Of a stretch of 64,000 bases of DNA, positions 1 to 9,625 are shown piece by piece. Numbering within the stretch: the first letter of the stretch is position 1; every line of letters begins with the position of its first letter. The stretch covers positions 1 to 64,000 of the forward strand of contig NZ_JASLGE010000077.1 of assembly GCF_030150285.1 (NCBI RefSeq), read 5' to 3'. The notes beneath the pieces were generated by a model. That model was not told the DNA's origin, did not search any database, and saw only the letters and a program-made list of their open reading frames with translations. This DNA comes from Pseudomonas sp. (GTDB lineage: Bacteria; Pseudomonadota; Gammaproteobacteria; Pseudomonadales; Pseudomonadaceae). A program made the translations under genes and the position numbers.

Positions 1-181
1 AAATCGACAAGTTGAATGTTGAGCGCGCAAAGGCATAGGGGCGGGAGCCATTGTGCCCAGTAGCCAGGGGGAGTTGGCGGGGGAAAGAGTCTTAAAAAGG
101 AGGACTACAATAATTAGAGAAAGAGCCTACGAAAACTTGTCAGCGCATGATGTAACAAGCTCTTTGACGCTCGATGCCAGG

Positions 182-438
182 TTATTCGGCGATCAGGAGG
201 AGGATAAGTTCAAGGTTCATCCAGGTGTCGCGCGGCGACCACAGCATGTTGAATTCGGCCTGGATAAAATAGACCGTCATCAACGGTTGGTGAGCGGCCA
301 GCAGGTTCTGCGAGTTGCGTAATAACAACTATCGCGCCTGCTTTATGACCTTTCGAGCAGGCGTGTCATGGTGCAGACGATTTGCCTCCTTGGCACGGAC
401 ACGTTCAATCACTTCTCGGGCATAGAACGCCGGTTTGT
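182..438 (-). pseudogene. ISL3-type transposase remnant
   Basis: Read on the minus strand, one frame gives segments such as ARKVIKQAR, then an in-frame TAG, then LLLRNSQNLLAAHQPLMTVYF and FNMLWSPRDTW, ending at a TAA. These resemble the middle of ISL3-family transposases, where the stop would correspond to the Trp of an ARWLLLRN-type motif. There is no start codon, catalytic region or terminal repeat in view, so this is a short dead fragment, not a mobile element. The similarity is from memory of the family; a protein search would settle it. The rest of positions 1-518 shows no convincing gene. Confidence 0.55.
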
Positions 439-518
439 TAGATGTGTTTGCTCGCACGAACATCATCAGCCAAATCGGCGTTCTTGTTTACATGTTTCCC
501 AAGATTACGTGATGGACC

Positions 519-2939
519 TCAAAAAAGCACTTTGGCCACATCGGTAAACCGCTTGGCGAAGTGGACGGTAATGCCTTCCTTCAAATAGTCGGGTAACTCT
601 TCGAAGTGCCCCTGGTTGGCGTCCGGCAGGATCAATGTGTGAATTTTTTGCCGGCGCGCAGCGATGACTTTTTCACGCACGCCGCCGATCGGCAGCACAT
701 GCCCGGTGAGGGTCAGTTCGCCGGTCATGGCGATGCCTTTTTTCGGCGGCTGGTTACGCGCCAGCGACAGCAAGGCGCTGGCCATGGTCACGCCCGCGCT
801 GGGGCCGTCTTTGGGGGTTGCGCCTTCCGGCACATGCAGGTGCACAAAGGCTTCGTCAAAGAACTTGGGGTCGCCGCCAAACTGTTTGAGGTGCGAGCTG
901 ATGTAACTGTAGGCGATTTCAGCTGACTCCTTCATCACCTCGCCCAATTGCCCGGTCAGCTTGAAACCGCGGTTAAGCGTGTGGATGCGGGTCGCTTCAA
1001 TCGGCAAGGTCGCACCGCCCATACTGGTCCAGGCCAGGCCGGTGATAACCCCGGTACCGCTGATGACCTGTTCGTTACGGAACACGGGCATGCCCAGCGA
1101 AGACTCGAGGTCTTTAGGGCCTATCTTGATCACGGCCTTGGGGTCGTCCAACAGCTTGACCACAGCTTTGCGCACCAGTTTGCCCAACTGTTTTTCGAGC
1201 TGACGCACCCCGGCTTCACGGGCATAGCCGTCGATCACGGCGCGCAGGGCGCTGTCGCTGATGGTCAGGTTGGTTTTCGACACGCCTGCTTTGTCCAATT
1301 GCTTGGGCCATAAGTGGCGCTTGGCAATGGCGACTTTTTCTTCCGTGATGTAGCCCGACAGGCGAATGACTTCCATGCGGTCGAGCAACGGGCCGGGGAT
1401 CGAGTCCAGGGTGTTGGCGGTGCACACAAACAGCACTTTGGACAGGTCCAGGCGCAAGTCCAGGTAGTGGTCGAGGAAGTCGACGTTCTGTTCCGGGTCC
1501 AGGGTTTCGAGCAGCGCCGAGGCCGGGTCGCCCTGGAAGCTTTGGCCCATTTTGTCGATTTCGTCGAGCATGATCACCGGGTTCATCACTTCGACGTCTT
1601 TAAGCGCCTGCACCAGCTTGCCCGGCTGAGCACCGATGTACGTGCGGCGATGGCCCTTGATTTCGGCCTCGTCGCGCATACCGCCTACGCTGAAACGGTA
1701 GAACGGGCGGCCCAGGGATTCGGCAATGGATTTGCCGACGCTGGTTTTACCCACGCCCGGCGGGCCCACCAACAGCACAATCGAGCCGCTGACCGAGCCT
1801 TTGTAGGCCCCTACGGCGAGGAATTCGAGAATGCGGTCTTTAATGTCATCGAGGCCCGCATGGTGGGCGTCGAGTACTTTGCGCGCATGCTTGAGGTCCA
1901 GTTTGTCCTCGCCCAACACGCCCCAGGGCACTGAAGACGCCCAGTCAAGGTAGTTGCGCGTCACCGCGTATTCAGGCGACCCGGTTTCAAGGATCGACAG
2001 TTTGTTCAGTTCCTCATCGATGCGCTTGCGGGCCTGGGCGGGCAGGGTTTTGCCTTCCAGACGCTGCTGGAACTGTTCGATATCCGCGCTGCGGTCATCC
2101 TTGGTCAGCCCCAGTTCCTGCTGGATCACCTTGAGCTGTTCTTTAAGAAAGAACTCGCGCTGGTGCTCACCGATCTTGAGGTTGACCTCGGCCGAAATTT
2201 CCTTTTGCAGGCGCGCCACTTCGACTTCCTTGCGCAGCATCGGCAAGACTTTTTCCATGCGCTTGAGCATGGGCACGCAGTCGAGCACTTCTTGCAATTC
2301 GTTGCCGGTGGCCGACGTCAGGGCCGCCGCAAAGTCGGTGAGGGGCGATGGATCGTTGGGGCTGAAGCGGTTGAGGTAGTTTTTCAGTTCTTCGCTGTAC
2401 AACGGATTAAGCGGCAGCAGCTCCTTGATCGCATTGATCAGCGCCATGCCGTAGGCCTTCACCTCGTCGGTGGGCTCGCGGAATTCTTTCGGGTATTCGA
2501 CTTCCACCAGGTACGGCGGGCGATGGTGCTTGAGCCAGGTGCTGATGCGCACGCGGGTCAGGCCTTGGGCCACAAATTGCAATTTGCCGTTTTCGCGGCT
2601 CGCGTGATGCACTTTCACCAGCGTGCCGTATTCCGGCAAGCTGTTGGTGTCGAAGTGGCGTGGGTCTTCGGTGGGCGTGTCGACAAAAAAAAGCGCCAGC
2701 GAGTGATGAGGCGACTTGCTGACCAGGTCGAGGGTTTCGGCCCAGGGTTCTTCGTTGACGATCACCGGCAGTACTTGCGCCGGGAAGAACGGCCGATTGT
2801 GGATTGGAATGATGTACACCTTGCCCGGCAGATTCTGGCCGGGCAGCGCCAATTCGGTCCCTCCCGAGTGTTCGAACTCGGTCGGTTCAACGTCGGATAG
2901 CTCAGCGGTGTTGTCCGCAAGATCTTGCTGGTCGCTCAT
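519..2939 (-). CDS. lon: ATP-dependent Lon protease (endopeptidase La), second-type paralogue
   Basis: This is an 806-residue cytoplasmic AAA+ serine protease that unfolds and degrades damaged or regulatory proteins. Visible in order are a Lon N-terminal substrate domain (about 40-240), a coiled-coil stretch (EFFLKEQLKVIQQELG), Walker A GPPGVGKT at 392-399, Walker B VIMLDEID, and the protease domain with catalytic Ser714 (in PKDGPSAG) and Lys757 (in GGVREKV), spaced 43 residues apart as in E. coli Lon. The acidic N-terminal extension before the Lon domain matches the Pseudomonas paralogue known as AsrA rather than the housekeeping Lon next to clpX. It stands beside gcd, as in P. putida. The family assignment is certain; the paralogue assignment is from memory. 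Confidence 0.95.
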   Translation of the reverse strand: MSDQQDLADNTAELSDVEPTEFEHSGGTELALPGQNLPGKVYIIPIHNRPFFPAQVLPVIVNEEPWAETLDLVSKSPHHSLALFFVDTPTEDPRHFDTNSLPEYGTLVKVHHASRENGKLQFVAQGLTRVRISTWLKHHRPPYLVEVEYPKEFREPTDEVKAYGMALINAIKELLPLNPLYSEELKNYLNRFSPNDPSPLTDFAAALTSATGNELQEVLDCVPMLKRMEKVLPMLRKEVEVARLQKEISAEVNLKIGEHQREFFLKEQLKVIQQELGLTKDDRSADIEQFQQRLEGKTLPAQARKRIDEELNKLSILETGSPEYAVTRNYLDWASSVPWGVLGEDKLDLKHARKVLDAHHAGLDDIKDRILEFLAVGAYKGSVSGSIVLLVGPPGVGKTSVGKSIAESLGRPFYRFSVGGMRDEAEIKGHRRTYIGAQPGKLVQALKDVEVMNPVIMLDEIDKMGQSFQGDPASALLETLDPEQNVDFLDHYLDLRLDLSKVLFVCTANTLDSIPGPLLDRMEVIRLSGYITEEKVAIAKRHLWPKQLDKAGVSKTNLTISDSALRAVIDGYAREAGVRQLEKQLGKLVRKAVVKLLDDPKAVIKIGPKDLESSLGMPVFRNEQVISGTGVITGLAWTSMGGATLPIEATRIHTLNRGFKLTGQLGEVMKESAEIAYSYISSHLKQFGGDPKFFDEAFVHLHVPEGATPKDGPSAGVTMASALLSLARNQPPKKGIAMTGELTLTGHVLPIGGVREKVIAARRQKIHTLILPDANQGHFEELPDYLKEGITVHFAKRFTDVAKVLF

Positions 2940-3073
2940 GGGGGCACCTGCACAATGGGATATGAAACTTAGATGGGGCGTGGTGGCGGTGGTTTCAATG
3001 GTGAAGCGACTTTCATCCTGGTGTCAGGTGCCGCGATCGCACCAGCGCGTGTGGCTGAACCTGTTAAGCGCAC

Positions 3074-3109
3074 AAAAAAAGGCGGCTATCCGAAGATAGC
3101 CGCCTTTTT
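3074..3109 (-). terminator. Rho-independent terminator after gcd (bidirectional in form)
   Basis: A perfect 10-bp stem (3081-3090 with 3095-3104), built of GGCGGCTATC and its complement around a 4-base CGAA loop, is flanked by a run of seven A on the left and five T on the right. It lies just downstream of gcd and upstream of lon. On the minus strand it ends gcd transcription with a seven-U tract, so lon probably has its own promoter. Confidence 0.9.
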
Positions 3110-3127
3110 CAAACCGTGCGGTAACGT

Positions 3128-5545
3128 TTACTCGGCCAGTTTGAACGCCATGATGTAGTCACCTTTTTGGGTGCCCAGGCCACCGTGACCGCCCGCCATG
3201 ACGACCACGTACTGGGTGCCGTCTTTGCCGGTGTAGGTCATTGGGGTGGCTTGACCGCCTGCTGGCAGACGACCTTCCCACAGCACTTTGCCGTTGCTGA
3301 CGTCGTAAGCGCGCAGGTACTGGTCGAGGGTGCCGCTCAAGAACGCAACGCCACCGGCCGTCGTGAACGTCCCGCCCAAGCTAGGAACGCCCATTGGCAG
3401 CGGGATCGGTACCGGTGAGCTGTCACGCACGGTGCCGTTTTTGTGTTTCCAGATCACGTTGTTGTTGGTCAGGTCGACCGCGGTAACGTAACCCCACGAC
3501 GGTGCCTGGCAAGGCAGGCCAACCGGCGACAGCAGAGGCTCAAGGATCACGCCGTACGGAGCGCCCTTGTTCGGCTGCACGCCGGAGGTTTCGCCTTTAC
3601 GCGGGCCCATGGCCGCCACGTCTGCCTGAGGCACCAGTTTGGACGTGAACGCCATGTAGCTCGGGTTCAGGAACGCTATTTGACGAACCGGGTCAACCGA
3701 GATGCCGCCCCAGTCAAACACACCGAAGTTGCCCGGGTAAACGATCGAACCTTGCAGCGATGGCGGCGTGTACATGCCGTCGTAACGCAGGGATTTGAAG
3801 TTGATCCGGCACAGCATTTGGTCAAATGGGGTCACACCCCACATGTCACGCTCGGTCAGTTGCGGCGGGATCAGGTTCAGGTCCGAACGCGGTTGGGTCG
3901 GTGCGGTATGGTCGCCTGCTACGGCACCGCTCGGTGCCGGCAGTTCACGGATCGGCACGATGTCTTCGCCATTACGACGGTCAACAACGTAGATGCTGCC
4001 TTGTTTGGTCGACGCCAGCAGCGCCGGTTTCACGCCGTCAGCCGTCTTCATGTCCATGAGGGTCGGTTGACCGCCCACGTCCATGTCCCACAGGTCATGG
4101 TGAGTGAACTGACGGTACCAACGAACTTTACCGGTGTTGATATCCAGAGCCGTCACGCCAGCGCTGTAACGCTCGGAATCTTCAGTGCGGTCGCCACCAT
4201 ATTGGTCAGGCATCTGGTTGCCCATCGGCAGGTAGAGCATGCCGAGGTCTTCGTCGACTGCGAACATCGACCACATGTTAGGCGAGTTACGGGTGTAGGT
4301 TTGGCCTTCGGCAATCGGCGTGGTGTCGTCCGGGTTGCCGCTGTCCCAGTTCCACACCAGCTTGCCGGTACGCACGTCATACGCACGGATCACGCCCGAT
4401 GGCTCGTCAGTGGAAATGTTGTCGGTGACGTGGCCACCAATCACCACCAGGTCTTTGGTCACGGCAGGGGGGGACGTGGAGTAGTAGCCGCCCGGTGCAA
4501 AGTTACCGATGTTGTGGCGCAGGTCGACCGAGCCGTGGTCACCGAAGTCTTCGCAGACTTTACCGGTGTCGGCATTGATGGCAATCAGGCGGGTGTCGGC
4601 GGTTGGCAGGAACAGACGACGCGGGCATGCATTGCTCGACGTGACGGCAGCCGGCTCGGCAGCGCTGTGTTCAGTGCTGGCTTTGGCGTAGGCATTTTCG
4701 TCGTGATAGCTCACGCCGCGGCAGGTCATGTGCGCCCAGCCTTTGAAGTTGGCAGCATTTTGCGTGCTGATCTTCGGGTCGTAGCGCCAGATTTCCTTGC
4801 CGCTGTCCGGGTCAAGGGCAATCACCTGGCTGTGCGGCGTGCACACATAGAGCATGCCGTTGACTTTCAGCGGGGTGTTTTCGGCGGTGGTTTCGCCCGG
4901 GTCGCCTTCACCCGGGATGTCACCGGTGCGGAATGTCCAGGCTGGAACCAGCGTGTGGGCATTTTCAGGGGTGATTTCTTTCAGCGGCGAATAGCGATCG
5001 CCATAACCGGTACGCCCGTAGGACTGCCAGTCACCGTCCGGCATGGCCGGTGCGGTGTTGGTCATGCCCGGTACGGCATCACGGTCCAGTTGGCCCTTGA
5101 TTTCGCCGGGGTGGGTGAACTGGCTAGCCAGTGCAGCTGCGCCAGCCAGCACAACGGCCACACTCAGTACACCAGTCGCGAGCGGGGCCGATTGGCCGCG
5201 CAGCACAGGGCGACGAAACCATGGCAGCAACAGGACGATACCGATGGCAAACCATAGCGCCAGACGCGGCACCAATTGCCACCAGTCCAGGCCAACTTCC
5301 ATCAGGGCCCACACGGTGCTGGCAAACAGCACCAGCGCGTAAAGGCCCAGGGCGGCAGGGCGCCGAGCTATCAGCAATGCGCCCGACAGGCCAAAGCCGA
5401 TACCGGCCAGCAGGTAGTACCAGGCCCCGCCCAATGTGACCAGCTTGATACCCCCGATCACCATGGCCAGGCCCATTAACACCAGCAGGATACCGAGCAA
5501 GGTCGGCAGCACGCGGCTTCTACTCAAAGCACCATCAGTGCTCAT
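3128..5545 (-). CDS. gcd: Membrane-bound PQQ-dependent glucose dehydrogenase
   Basis: This 805-residue quinoprotein oxidises glucose to gluconate on the periplasmic face and passes electrons to ubiquinone, the first step of the direct oxidative route in Pseudomonas. The N-terminal 150 residues hold about five membrane helices, followed by the PQQ beta-propeller, with typical segments such as DWQSYGRTGYGDRYSPL, DPDSGKEIWRYDP and GGHGGLGT. The start chosen is the ATG at 5543-5545, because GGAGAAC precedes it at good spacing and the length fits the about 800-residue family; an upstream in-frame start at 5602 adds 19 unlikely residues. It is followed by a strong terminator and preceded by the oprB porin gene in the same direction. 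Confidence 0.95.
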   Translation of the reverse strand: MSTDGALSRSRVLPTLLGILLVLMGLAMVIGGIKLVTLGGAWYYLLAGIGFGLSGALLIARRPAALGLYALVLFASTVWALMEVGLDWWQLVPRLALWFAIGIVLLLPWFRRPVLRGQSAPLATGVLSVAVVLAGAAALASQFTHPGEIKGQLDRDAVPGMTNTAPAMPDGDWQSYGRTGYGDRYSPLKEITPENAHTLVPAWTFRTGDIPGEGDPGETTAENTPLKVNGMLYVCTPHSQVIALDPDSGKEIWRYDPKISTQNAANFKGWAHMTCRGVSYHDENAYAKASTEHSAAEPAAVTSSNACPRRLFLPTADTRLIAINADTGKVCEDFGDHGSVDLRHNIGNFAPGGYYSTSPPAVTKDLVVIGGHVTDNISTDEPSGVIRAYDVRTGKLVWNWDSGNPDDTTPIAEGQTYTRNSPNMWSMFAVDEDLGMLYLPMGNQMPDQYGGDRTEDSERYSAGVTALDINTGKVRWYRQFTHHDLWDMDVGGQPTLMDMKTADGVKPALLASTKQGSIYVVDRRNGEDIVPIRELPAPSGAVAGDHTAPTQPRSDLNLIPPQLTERDMWGVTPFDQMLCRINFKSLRYDGMYTPPSLQGSIVYPGNFGVFDWGGISVDPVRQIAFLNPSYMAFTSKLVPQADVAAMGPRKGETSGVQPNKGAPYGVILEPLLSPVGLPCQAPSWGYVTAVDLTNNNVIWKHKNGTVRDSSPVPIPLPMGVPSLGGTFTTAGGVAFLSGTLDQYLRAYDVSNGKVLWEGRLPAGGQATPMTYTGKDGTQYVVVMAGGHGGLGTQKGDYIMAFKLAE

Positions 5546-5587
5546 AGTGAGGTTCTCCGTGAAAACAAGTTTTAGTAGGTAGCGGTT

Positions 5588-5619
5588 AGCTTCAAGCTGC
5601 AAGCGTGTGGCTTGAAGCT
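5588..5619. repeat. Inverted repeat between gcd and oprB
   Basis: AGCTTCAAGC (5588-5597) pairs with GCTTGAAGCT (5610-5619) around a 12-base loop, and the unit is partly iterated as CTTGAAGCTTGAAGC. Such agcttcaagc/gcttgaagct repeats are common between Pseudomonas genes. It lies just after the oprB stop and may cap its 3' end. There is no U tract. Confidence 0.55.
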
Positions 5620-5631
5620 TGAAGCGCTCGG

Positions 5632-7014
5632 TCAGAACGAACTTTGAATTTTCAGACCGCCGATCAGCGCGTCATCCAGTTGGCTCACGCCCCCCGGGTG
5701 GCGGATGTATTGCAGGTTTGGTCGAACGGTCAGCCAATTCGTGACCTGTACGCCGTAGTACAACTCAGCGCTGTATTCGGTGTCCTGAGGTGGCAGGTAG
5801 TTCGGGTTATCGAAATCGTAAAGGGCGCGGGCCTGATTGCTGGCCTCGGCGTTTTTGCGGTAAGCGGGGTTGACGTGCACCCGGGCCATGGCGAAGCCGA
5901 TGTCGTCCTTGGCGCGCGAATCGAACACCCCTTTGTACACGATGCCTGCCTGGACATAGTGGTCGATGGGGTTGGTCTTTTTGTCATGCACGGTGGCATT
6001 GGCGAACACACTCAAGCCCCTCGACGTGTCGCTGGCGCGGGTGGTGAGTTGCTGTTGCACGCCCAACCACATGCCGTGTTTGCTTGAGCTGCTGCGATAG
6101 GCTTCACCGCTCAAGGCGGCCGGCTGGCCATGGGTGTCTTTGTACACGTCGCTGGCCTTGGCGCTGCTGTAGTAATACCCCGCTCGGTATTCGCCCGGCA
6201 GGCCGTTTACCTTCGGTGTCCACACCAGTTCAACGGGCAACACCGCACCTTGGGTGCCGCTGCCGCTGAGCTTGAAGCCGTTACCGCGATCCAGGTTGGA
6301 CGGGTTCTGCTCATAGGCACCGATCTGTGCATACAGCTCTGGCGTCAGGTGGTACTTGACTCGCAGCGCCCATTGGCTAACCGGCCAGTTGTACCAGATG
6401 CTGCCCGCCCAGTTACCGACCTGCGAACCGCAAAATGCCAGGTTCTGGAAGTCACACGGGAAGCTGTTGAAGTCTTCGCCTTGACCAAAACGACCGGCCT
6501 TGATGTCGAGCTTCTGGTCGAAGAATTTTTGCTGGTACCACATTTGCGTCAGGCGCGTGGTCTGGCCACGGCCCCAGACTTCCTGGGCCGAGGTGAAGCC
6601 ACCTACGCGCGGGTCGTTGATGCGGTCATTGCTGATGTTGTTGCCGCTGCGCTGGGTAATCGTCAGTTTGAACTCAGCATCGTGCCAGCCCAGAATTTTT
6701 TGCAGGTCCAGGTGCGTGCCCAGGCCGAACTGGTCGCTGTAGCGGGCTGTACGATCGTGGTCATAGCCGCCGCGCAGGTTCGAGCCCACTTCGCCCACGT
6801 AGTCGAGTGAAAACCCATAGCCCTGTTTGGCCAGCTCGGTACGGGTGCCGCCCCAATCGCCGAGCATCCACGGTGATTCACGGTCAAAGGCGGGCGTGGC
6901 GTGTGCGCACGTAGCCAGACCGAGGGCGGTCATGCCGCCAAGCAATGCCAGGGTTTTTTGCCCGGCCATAGGAAGCAGCGCGCGCGGTGCGTGCAAGTTC
7001 AGGAATGTAGACAT
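5632..7014 (-). CDS. oprB: Carbohydrate-selective outer-membrane porin OprB
   Basis: This is a 460-residue porin of the OprB family, which forms a 16-stranded beta-barrel for glucose and related sugars. The N-terminus has a signal peptide with a hydrophobic core (ALLGGMTALGLA) and a likely cleavage after AHA before TPAF. Then come the family signatures SPWMLGDWGGTRTEL and YDFDNPNYLPPQDTEYSAELYYG, and the last residue is Phe (KIQSSF), the usual barrel end signal. It is transcribed in the same direction as gcd and lies directly upstream of it, so the pair couples outer-membrane glucose entry with periplasmic oxidation. Confidence 0.95.
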   Translation of the reverse strand: MSTFLNLHAPRALLPMAGQKTLALLGGMTALGLATCAHATPAFDRESPWMLGDWGGTRTELAKQGYGFSLDYVGEVGSNLRGGYDHDRTARYSDQFGLGTHLDLQKILGWHDAEFKLTITQRSGNNISNDRINDPRVGGFTSAQEVWGRGQTTRLTQMWYQQKFFDQKLDIKAGRFGQGEDFNSFPCDFQNLAFCGSQVGNWAGSIWYNWPVSQWALRVKYHLTPELYAQIGAYEQNPSNLDRGNGFKLSGSGTQGAVLPVELVWTPKVNGLPGEYRAGYYYSSAKASDVYKDTHGQPAALSGEAYRSSSSKHGMWLGVQQQLTTRASDTSRGLSVFANATVHDKKTNPIDHYVQAGIVYKGVFDSRAKDDIGFAMARVHVNPAYRKNAEASNQARALYDFDNPNYLPPQDTEYSAELYYGVQVTNWLTVRPNLQYIRHPGGVSQLDDALIGGLKIQSSF

Positions 7015-7289
7015 AGGTTGAGGTGTGAGTCTTTATGGGTATGGCTGTACGGGGGTAGCGCTGTCTAGTAAGGCAGGGCCAGGTTTTGGCATTCAGGGTT
7101 GGATGAAACGTTTCAGCCCCTAATGCGCAAATGATAGAGCTCTGAAACGTTTAGAAACAGCGCTTTAAATGACAAGGTTCATTTCAGAATGGGTAACAGT
7201 GGCCTGCGACCGTTCGTCTCAGAGGCTTTTTGCCTCACGTTCGCCGGTGTTTGCGGGAAATAAGAGCGGGAAGGGAGATTGAAAAAATT

Positions 7290-7353
7290 GTAGGCGCGCG
7301 CTTGCTTGCGATCTTTTGCTCGTTAAAAAGATCGCGAACACGCGCGCGCCTAC
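7290..7353. repeat. Composite REP-type hairpin downstream of the TonB receptor
   Basis: The arms GTAGGCGCGCG (7290-7300) and its complement ending at 7353 enclose a second stem, GCGATCTTTT (7308-7317) with AAAAGATCGC (7326-7335). This nested hairpin resembles Pseudomonas REP sequences (GTAGG...GCTTGCTCGCGATC types). It occupies the 355-base gap between oprB and the receptor stop; the rest of that gap (7015-7289) should hold the oprB promoter, which I could not locate with confidence. Confidence 0.6.
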
Positions 7354-7369
7354 CTGAGTATTGCGGGTT

Positions 7370-9409
7370 TTAGAACGTGGTGCGCAGGCCTACTTCAACG
7401 CTGCGACCCGGTGCTGGAGCGATGTCGCGCAAGATCGAGCTGGCATAACGCACGGTCTGGTCGGTCAGGTTGTCGCCTTTGACGAAGGCTAGCCACTGAC
7501 TGCCGCCGACATTGAAGGTGTACCCGGCGCTCGCACCCAGCGTGGTGTAGCCCTGGGTGCCCGATTCGTTGGCCGGTACGCGGCCTTGGTTGCTGGCGTG
7601 TTCAACATCGACCCGCGCTTGCCAGCGATTGAGTTCCCACAGCACACCGCTGCTCAGGCGCAACGGAGCAATACGTGGCAAGGCTTCGCCCGAGTCGAGG
7701 TTGGTGGCGCGGGTGTAGTCGCCCGACAGCTCAAGCGCGAATTTGCCGTAGGCACCTTCGCCCAGCTTCCAGTGATCTTTGGCTTCGAACCCTACGAAGC
7801 GTGCGCGCACGCCCGAGTAGGTGTATTCCGGTATGCCGTCTGCCTCCAACTCACCTTCATCATTGAGCGTGCGACCTGTGCCCAGCAGGCCGATGTAATT
7901 GGAAAAATGGCTGTAGAACACACCCACGCTGCCGTTGTGGGTGCCATTGTCAAAGCGCAAAGCCAGGTCGCTCGACACGGCTTTTTCTTTCGACAGGTTA
8001 GGGTTACCCAGCTCGTAAGTGCCGGTGGCAACGTGCGCGCCGTTGGCATACAACTCGTAGAAGGTCGGCGCACGTTCGGTGTAACCCAGCGTCGCGGCCA
8101 GCGACCAGATCGGCGTCAGGGTGAAGACCGCGCCAGAAGACAAGCTGCCCGCCGTGAAGCGCTTGGCGTTGTCGGCCGCTTCGAAGCGCTCTTTGCCCTT
8201 GGCATTCGGGTCAACCACGGTGTGTTCCAGGCGCCCGCCCAGGCTCAGCGTGAGTCGCTCAGTGGCTTGCAACTCTTCAAGAATAAACAGCGCACCCGTG
8301 GTGGTGTCGGTTTGCGGCACGAAGGCTTCTTCACCGAGGGCTGAAAACTCGTTGCGGTTCACTTGCGCGCCAATCACCCCGTTCAGTGGGCCAATCGGCA
8401 CATGACGCGCTTCAACCCGCGCCTCGTAACCTTTGTTCTTGAACGTGGTGCCGACTTCGCCGCCTTCGATCTCGCGGTGTTCGTAGTCGGTGTAGCCGGC
8501 GTTCAGTTTGAGCGAGCTGAACGGCCCTTGCAGGTTGCGGATCTCCGAAGCGAAGGCGTAGTGATCTTGCTTCATGCGGATGCGCACGTCGTCTTCGGCA
8601 GGGGAACCGTAGTTGGCGTCGTATTGGCTGTAGGAGACGCCCGCGTAGCCGTCGTCCCATGTGTAGGAACCGCCAACCGCGCCGCCGTCCTGACGGCCAC
8701 TGCTGTTACTCAGGCGGCCTTTCTTTTGATCGCTGTCGTCTTCGCTTTCGGGAGCGTGACGGTCGCGGGCGTAACCCGGGATTTTCAGGTCGTTGAATGT
8801 GCGAGCGTTGGCATCCAGGTGCAAGGCGAACGTGCCATCACCGGCTTCCAGTTTGCCTGCGCTGCTGCGCGTGGTGTCGGCACCGCCATAACGTAATTCG
8901 CCTGCGCCCTGAATACCGTTGATGGCTTCGGTCGGGATGCGGTTGTCGAAGGTGTTGACCACGCCACCCATGGCATTGCCGCCGTAGAGCAGGGCGGCCG
9001 GGCCGCGTACGATTTCGATGCGTTCAACGTTGACCGGGTCCAGCGGTACGGCGTGGTCATAGGACAGCGACGAGGCGTCCAGTGCGCCCACGCCGTTGCG
9101 CAAGATACGAATACGGTCGCCATCAAGCCCGCGAATAATCGGTCGGCTGGCGCCTGGGCCGAAGTAGGACGATGACACGCCGGGCTGCTTGTTAAGGGTT
9201 TCTCCGAGGCTGCCTTGTTGCAGCAGCGTCAGGTCATCGCCCTCCAGCACGCTGGTCGGTGACGCCAGTTGGCTGCTGCCCAGCGGGTTGCCGGTAATGA
9301 CTTGGGGTTGCAGTTCAAGGGCGTAAACCGGTGAAGTCATCAGCAGCGCAGTGGCGAGCGGAGTCAGGCGCAGACGCCGTAAGGGTTGTGGGAAAACGCG
9401 GGATGGCAT
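7370..9409 (-). CDS. znuD: TonB-dependent outer-membrane receptor, ZnuD-like (zinc uptake)
   Basis: This 679-residue outer-membrane receptor probably imports zinc using TonB energy. It has a signal peptide ending near VYALELQ, a plug domain with LGETLNKQPGVSSSYFGPGA, RPIIRGLDGDRIRIL and ERIEIVRGPAALLYGGNA (about residues 45-165), then a long barrel ending in Phe (VEVGLRTTF). The early barrel carries a charged loop, APESEDDSDQKKGR, of the sort that could bind metal. Its place after gcd and oprB matches the Pseudomonas receptor PA0781/PP_1446, reported as Zur-regulated (from memory). A Zur-box-like site lies upstream. A siderophore or other metal substrate remains possible. Confidence 0.85.
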   Translation of the reverse strand: MPSRVFPQPLRRLRLTPLATALLMTSPVYALELQPQVITGNPLGSSQLASPTSVLEGDDLTLLQQGSLGETLNKQPGVSSSYFGPGASRPIIRGLDGDRIRILRNGVGALDASSLSYDHAVPLDPVNVERIEIVRGPAALLYGGNAMGGVVNTFDNRIPTEAINGIQGAGELRYGGADTTRSSAGKLEAGDGTFALHLDANARTFNDLKIPGYARDRHAPESEDDSDQKKGRLSNSSGRQDGGAVGGSYTWDDGYAGVSYSQYDANYGSPAEDDVRIRMKQDHYAFASEIRNLQGPFSSLKLNAGYTDYEHREIEGGEVGTTFKNKGYEARVEARHVPIGPLNGVIGAQVNRNEFSALGEEAFVPQTDTTTGALFILEELQATERLTLSLGGRLEHTVVDPNAKGKERFEAADNAKRFTAGSLSSGAVFTLTPIWSLAATLGYTERAPTFYELYANGAHVATGTYELGNPNLSKEKAVSSDLALRFDNGTHNGSVGVFYSHFSNYIGLLGTGRTLNDEGELEADGIPEYTYSGVRARFVGFEAKDHWKLGEGAYGKFALELSGDYTRATNLDSGEALPRIAPLRLSSGVLWELNRWQARVDVEHASNQGRVPANESGTQGYTTLGASAGYTFNVGGSQWLAFVKGDNLTDQTVRYASSILRDIAPAPGRSVEVGLRTTF

Positions 9410-9472
9410 TGCAGGTTCCTTGGCAAGGGAGAGAAGCGTTGGCGCTGAGCGCTCTAGAAATGGAATGTATTA

Positions 9473-9490
9473 GTTACACTATAACATTTC
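9473..9490 (-). promoter_or_regulatory. Candidate Zur operator upstream of the znuD-like receptor
   Basis: On the minus strand, GAAATGTTATAGTGTAAC reads like the gammaproteobacterial Zur box core GTTATNNNATAAC with one mismatch (GTAAC for ATAAC) and the usual GAAAT flank. It lies 64-81 bases before the receptor ATG, in an AT-rich stretch suited to a promoter. Confidence 0.55.
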
Positions 9491-9625
9491 ATTTGATTGC
9501 GCCAAGCGGAACTTCATCGAATGCCGCAGGTCACCCGCCGATACAACCGGCGGCAAATGACTTCCCCCTGAGCAGGGGCTCGGCTAATGTGCGCGGCTTT
9601 CCCTCTTCTGTTTTAAAGGCTTGGC

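Noticed and set aside
53..322. An 89-codon plus-strand frame at the window start
   Set aside because: The opposite strand carries the transposase-like reading, so this is its shadow.
606..2900. Several long open frames on the plus strand across lon
   Set aside because: They are antisense shadows of a GC-rich gene; their residues show no domain and lon is unambiguous on the other strand.
3443..5257. A 604-codon open frame opposite gcd
   Set aside because: Long antisense frames are expected in GC-rich Pseudomonas genes; gcd motifs fill the minus strand throughout.
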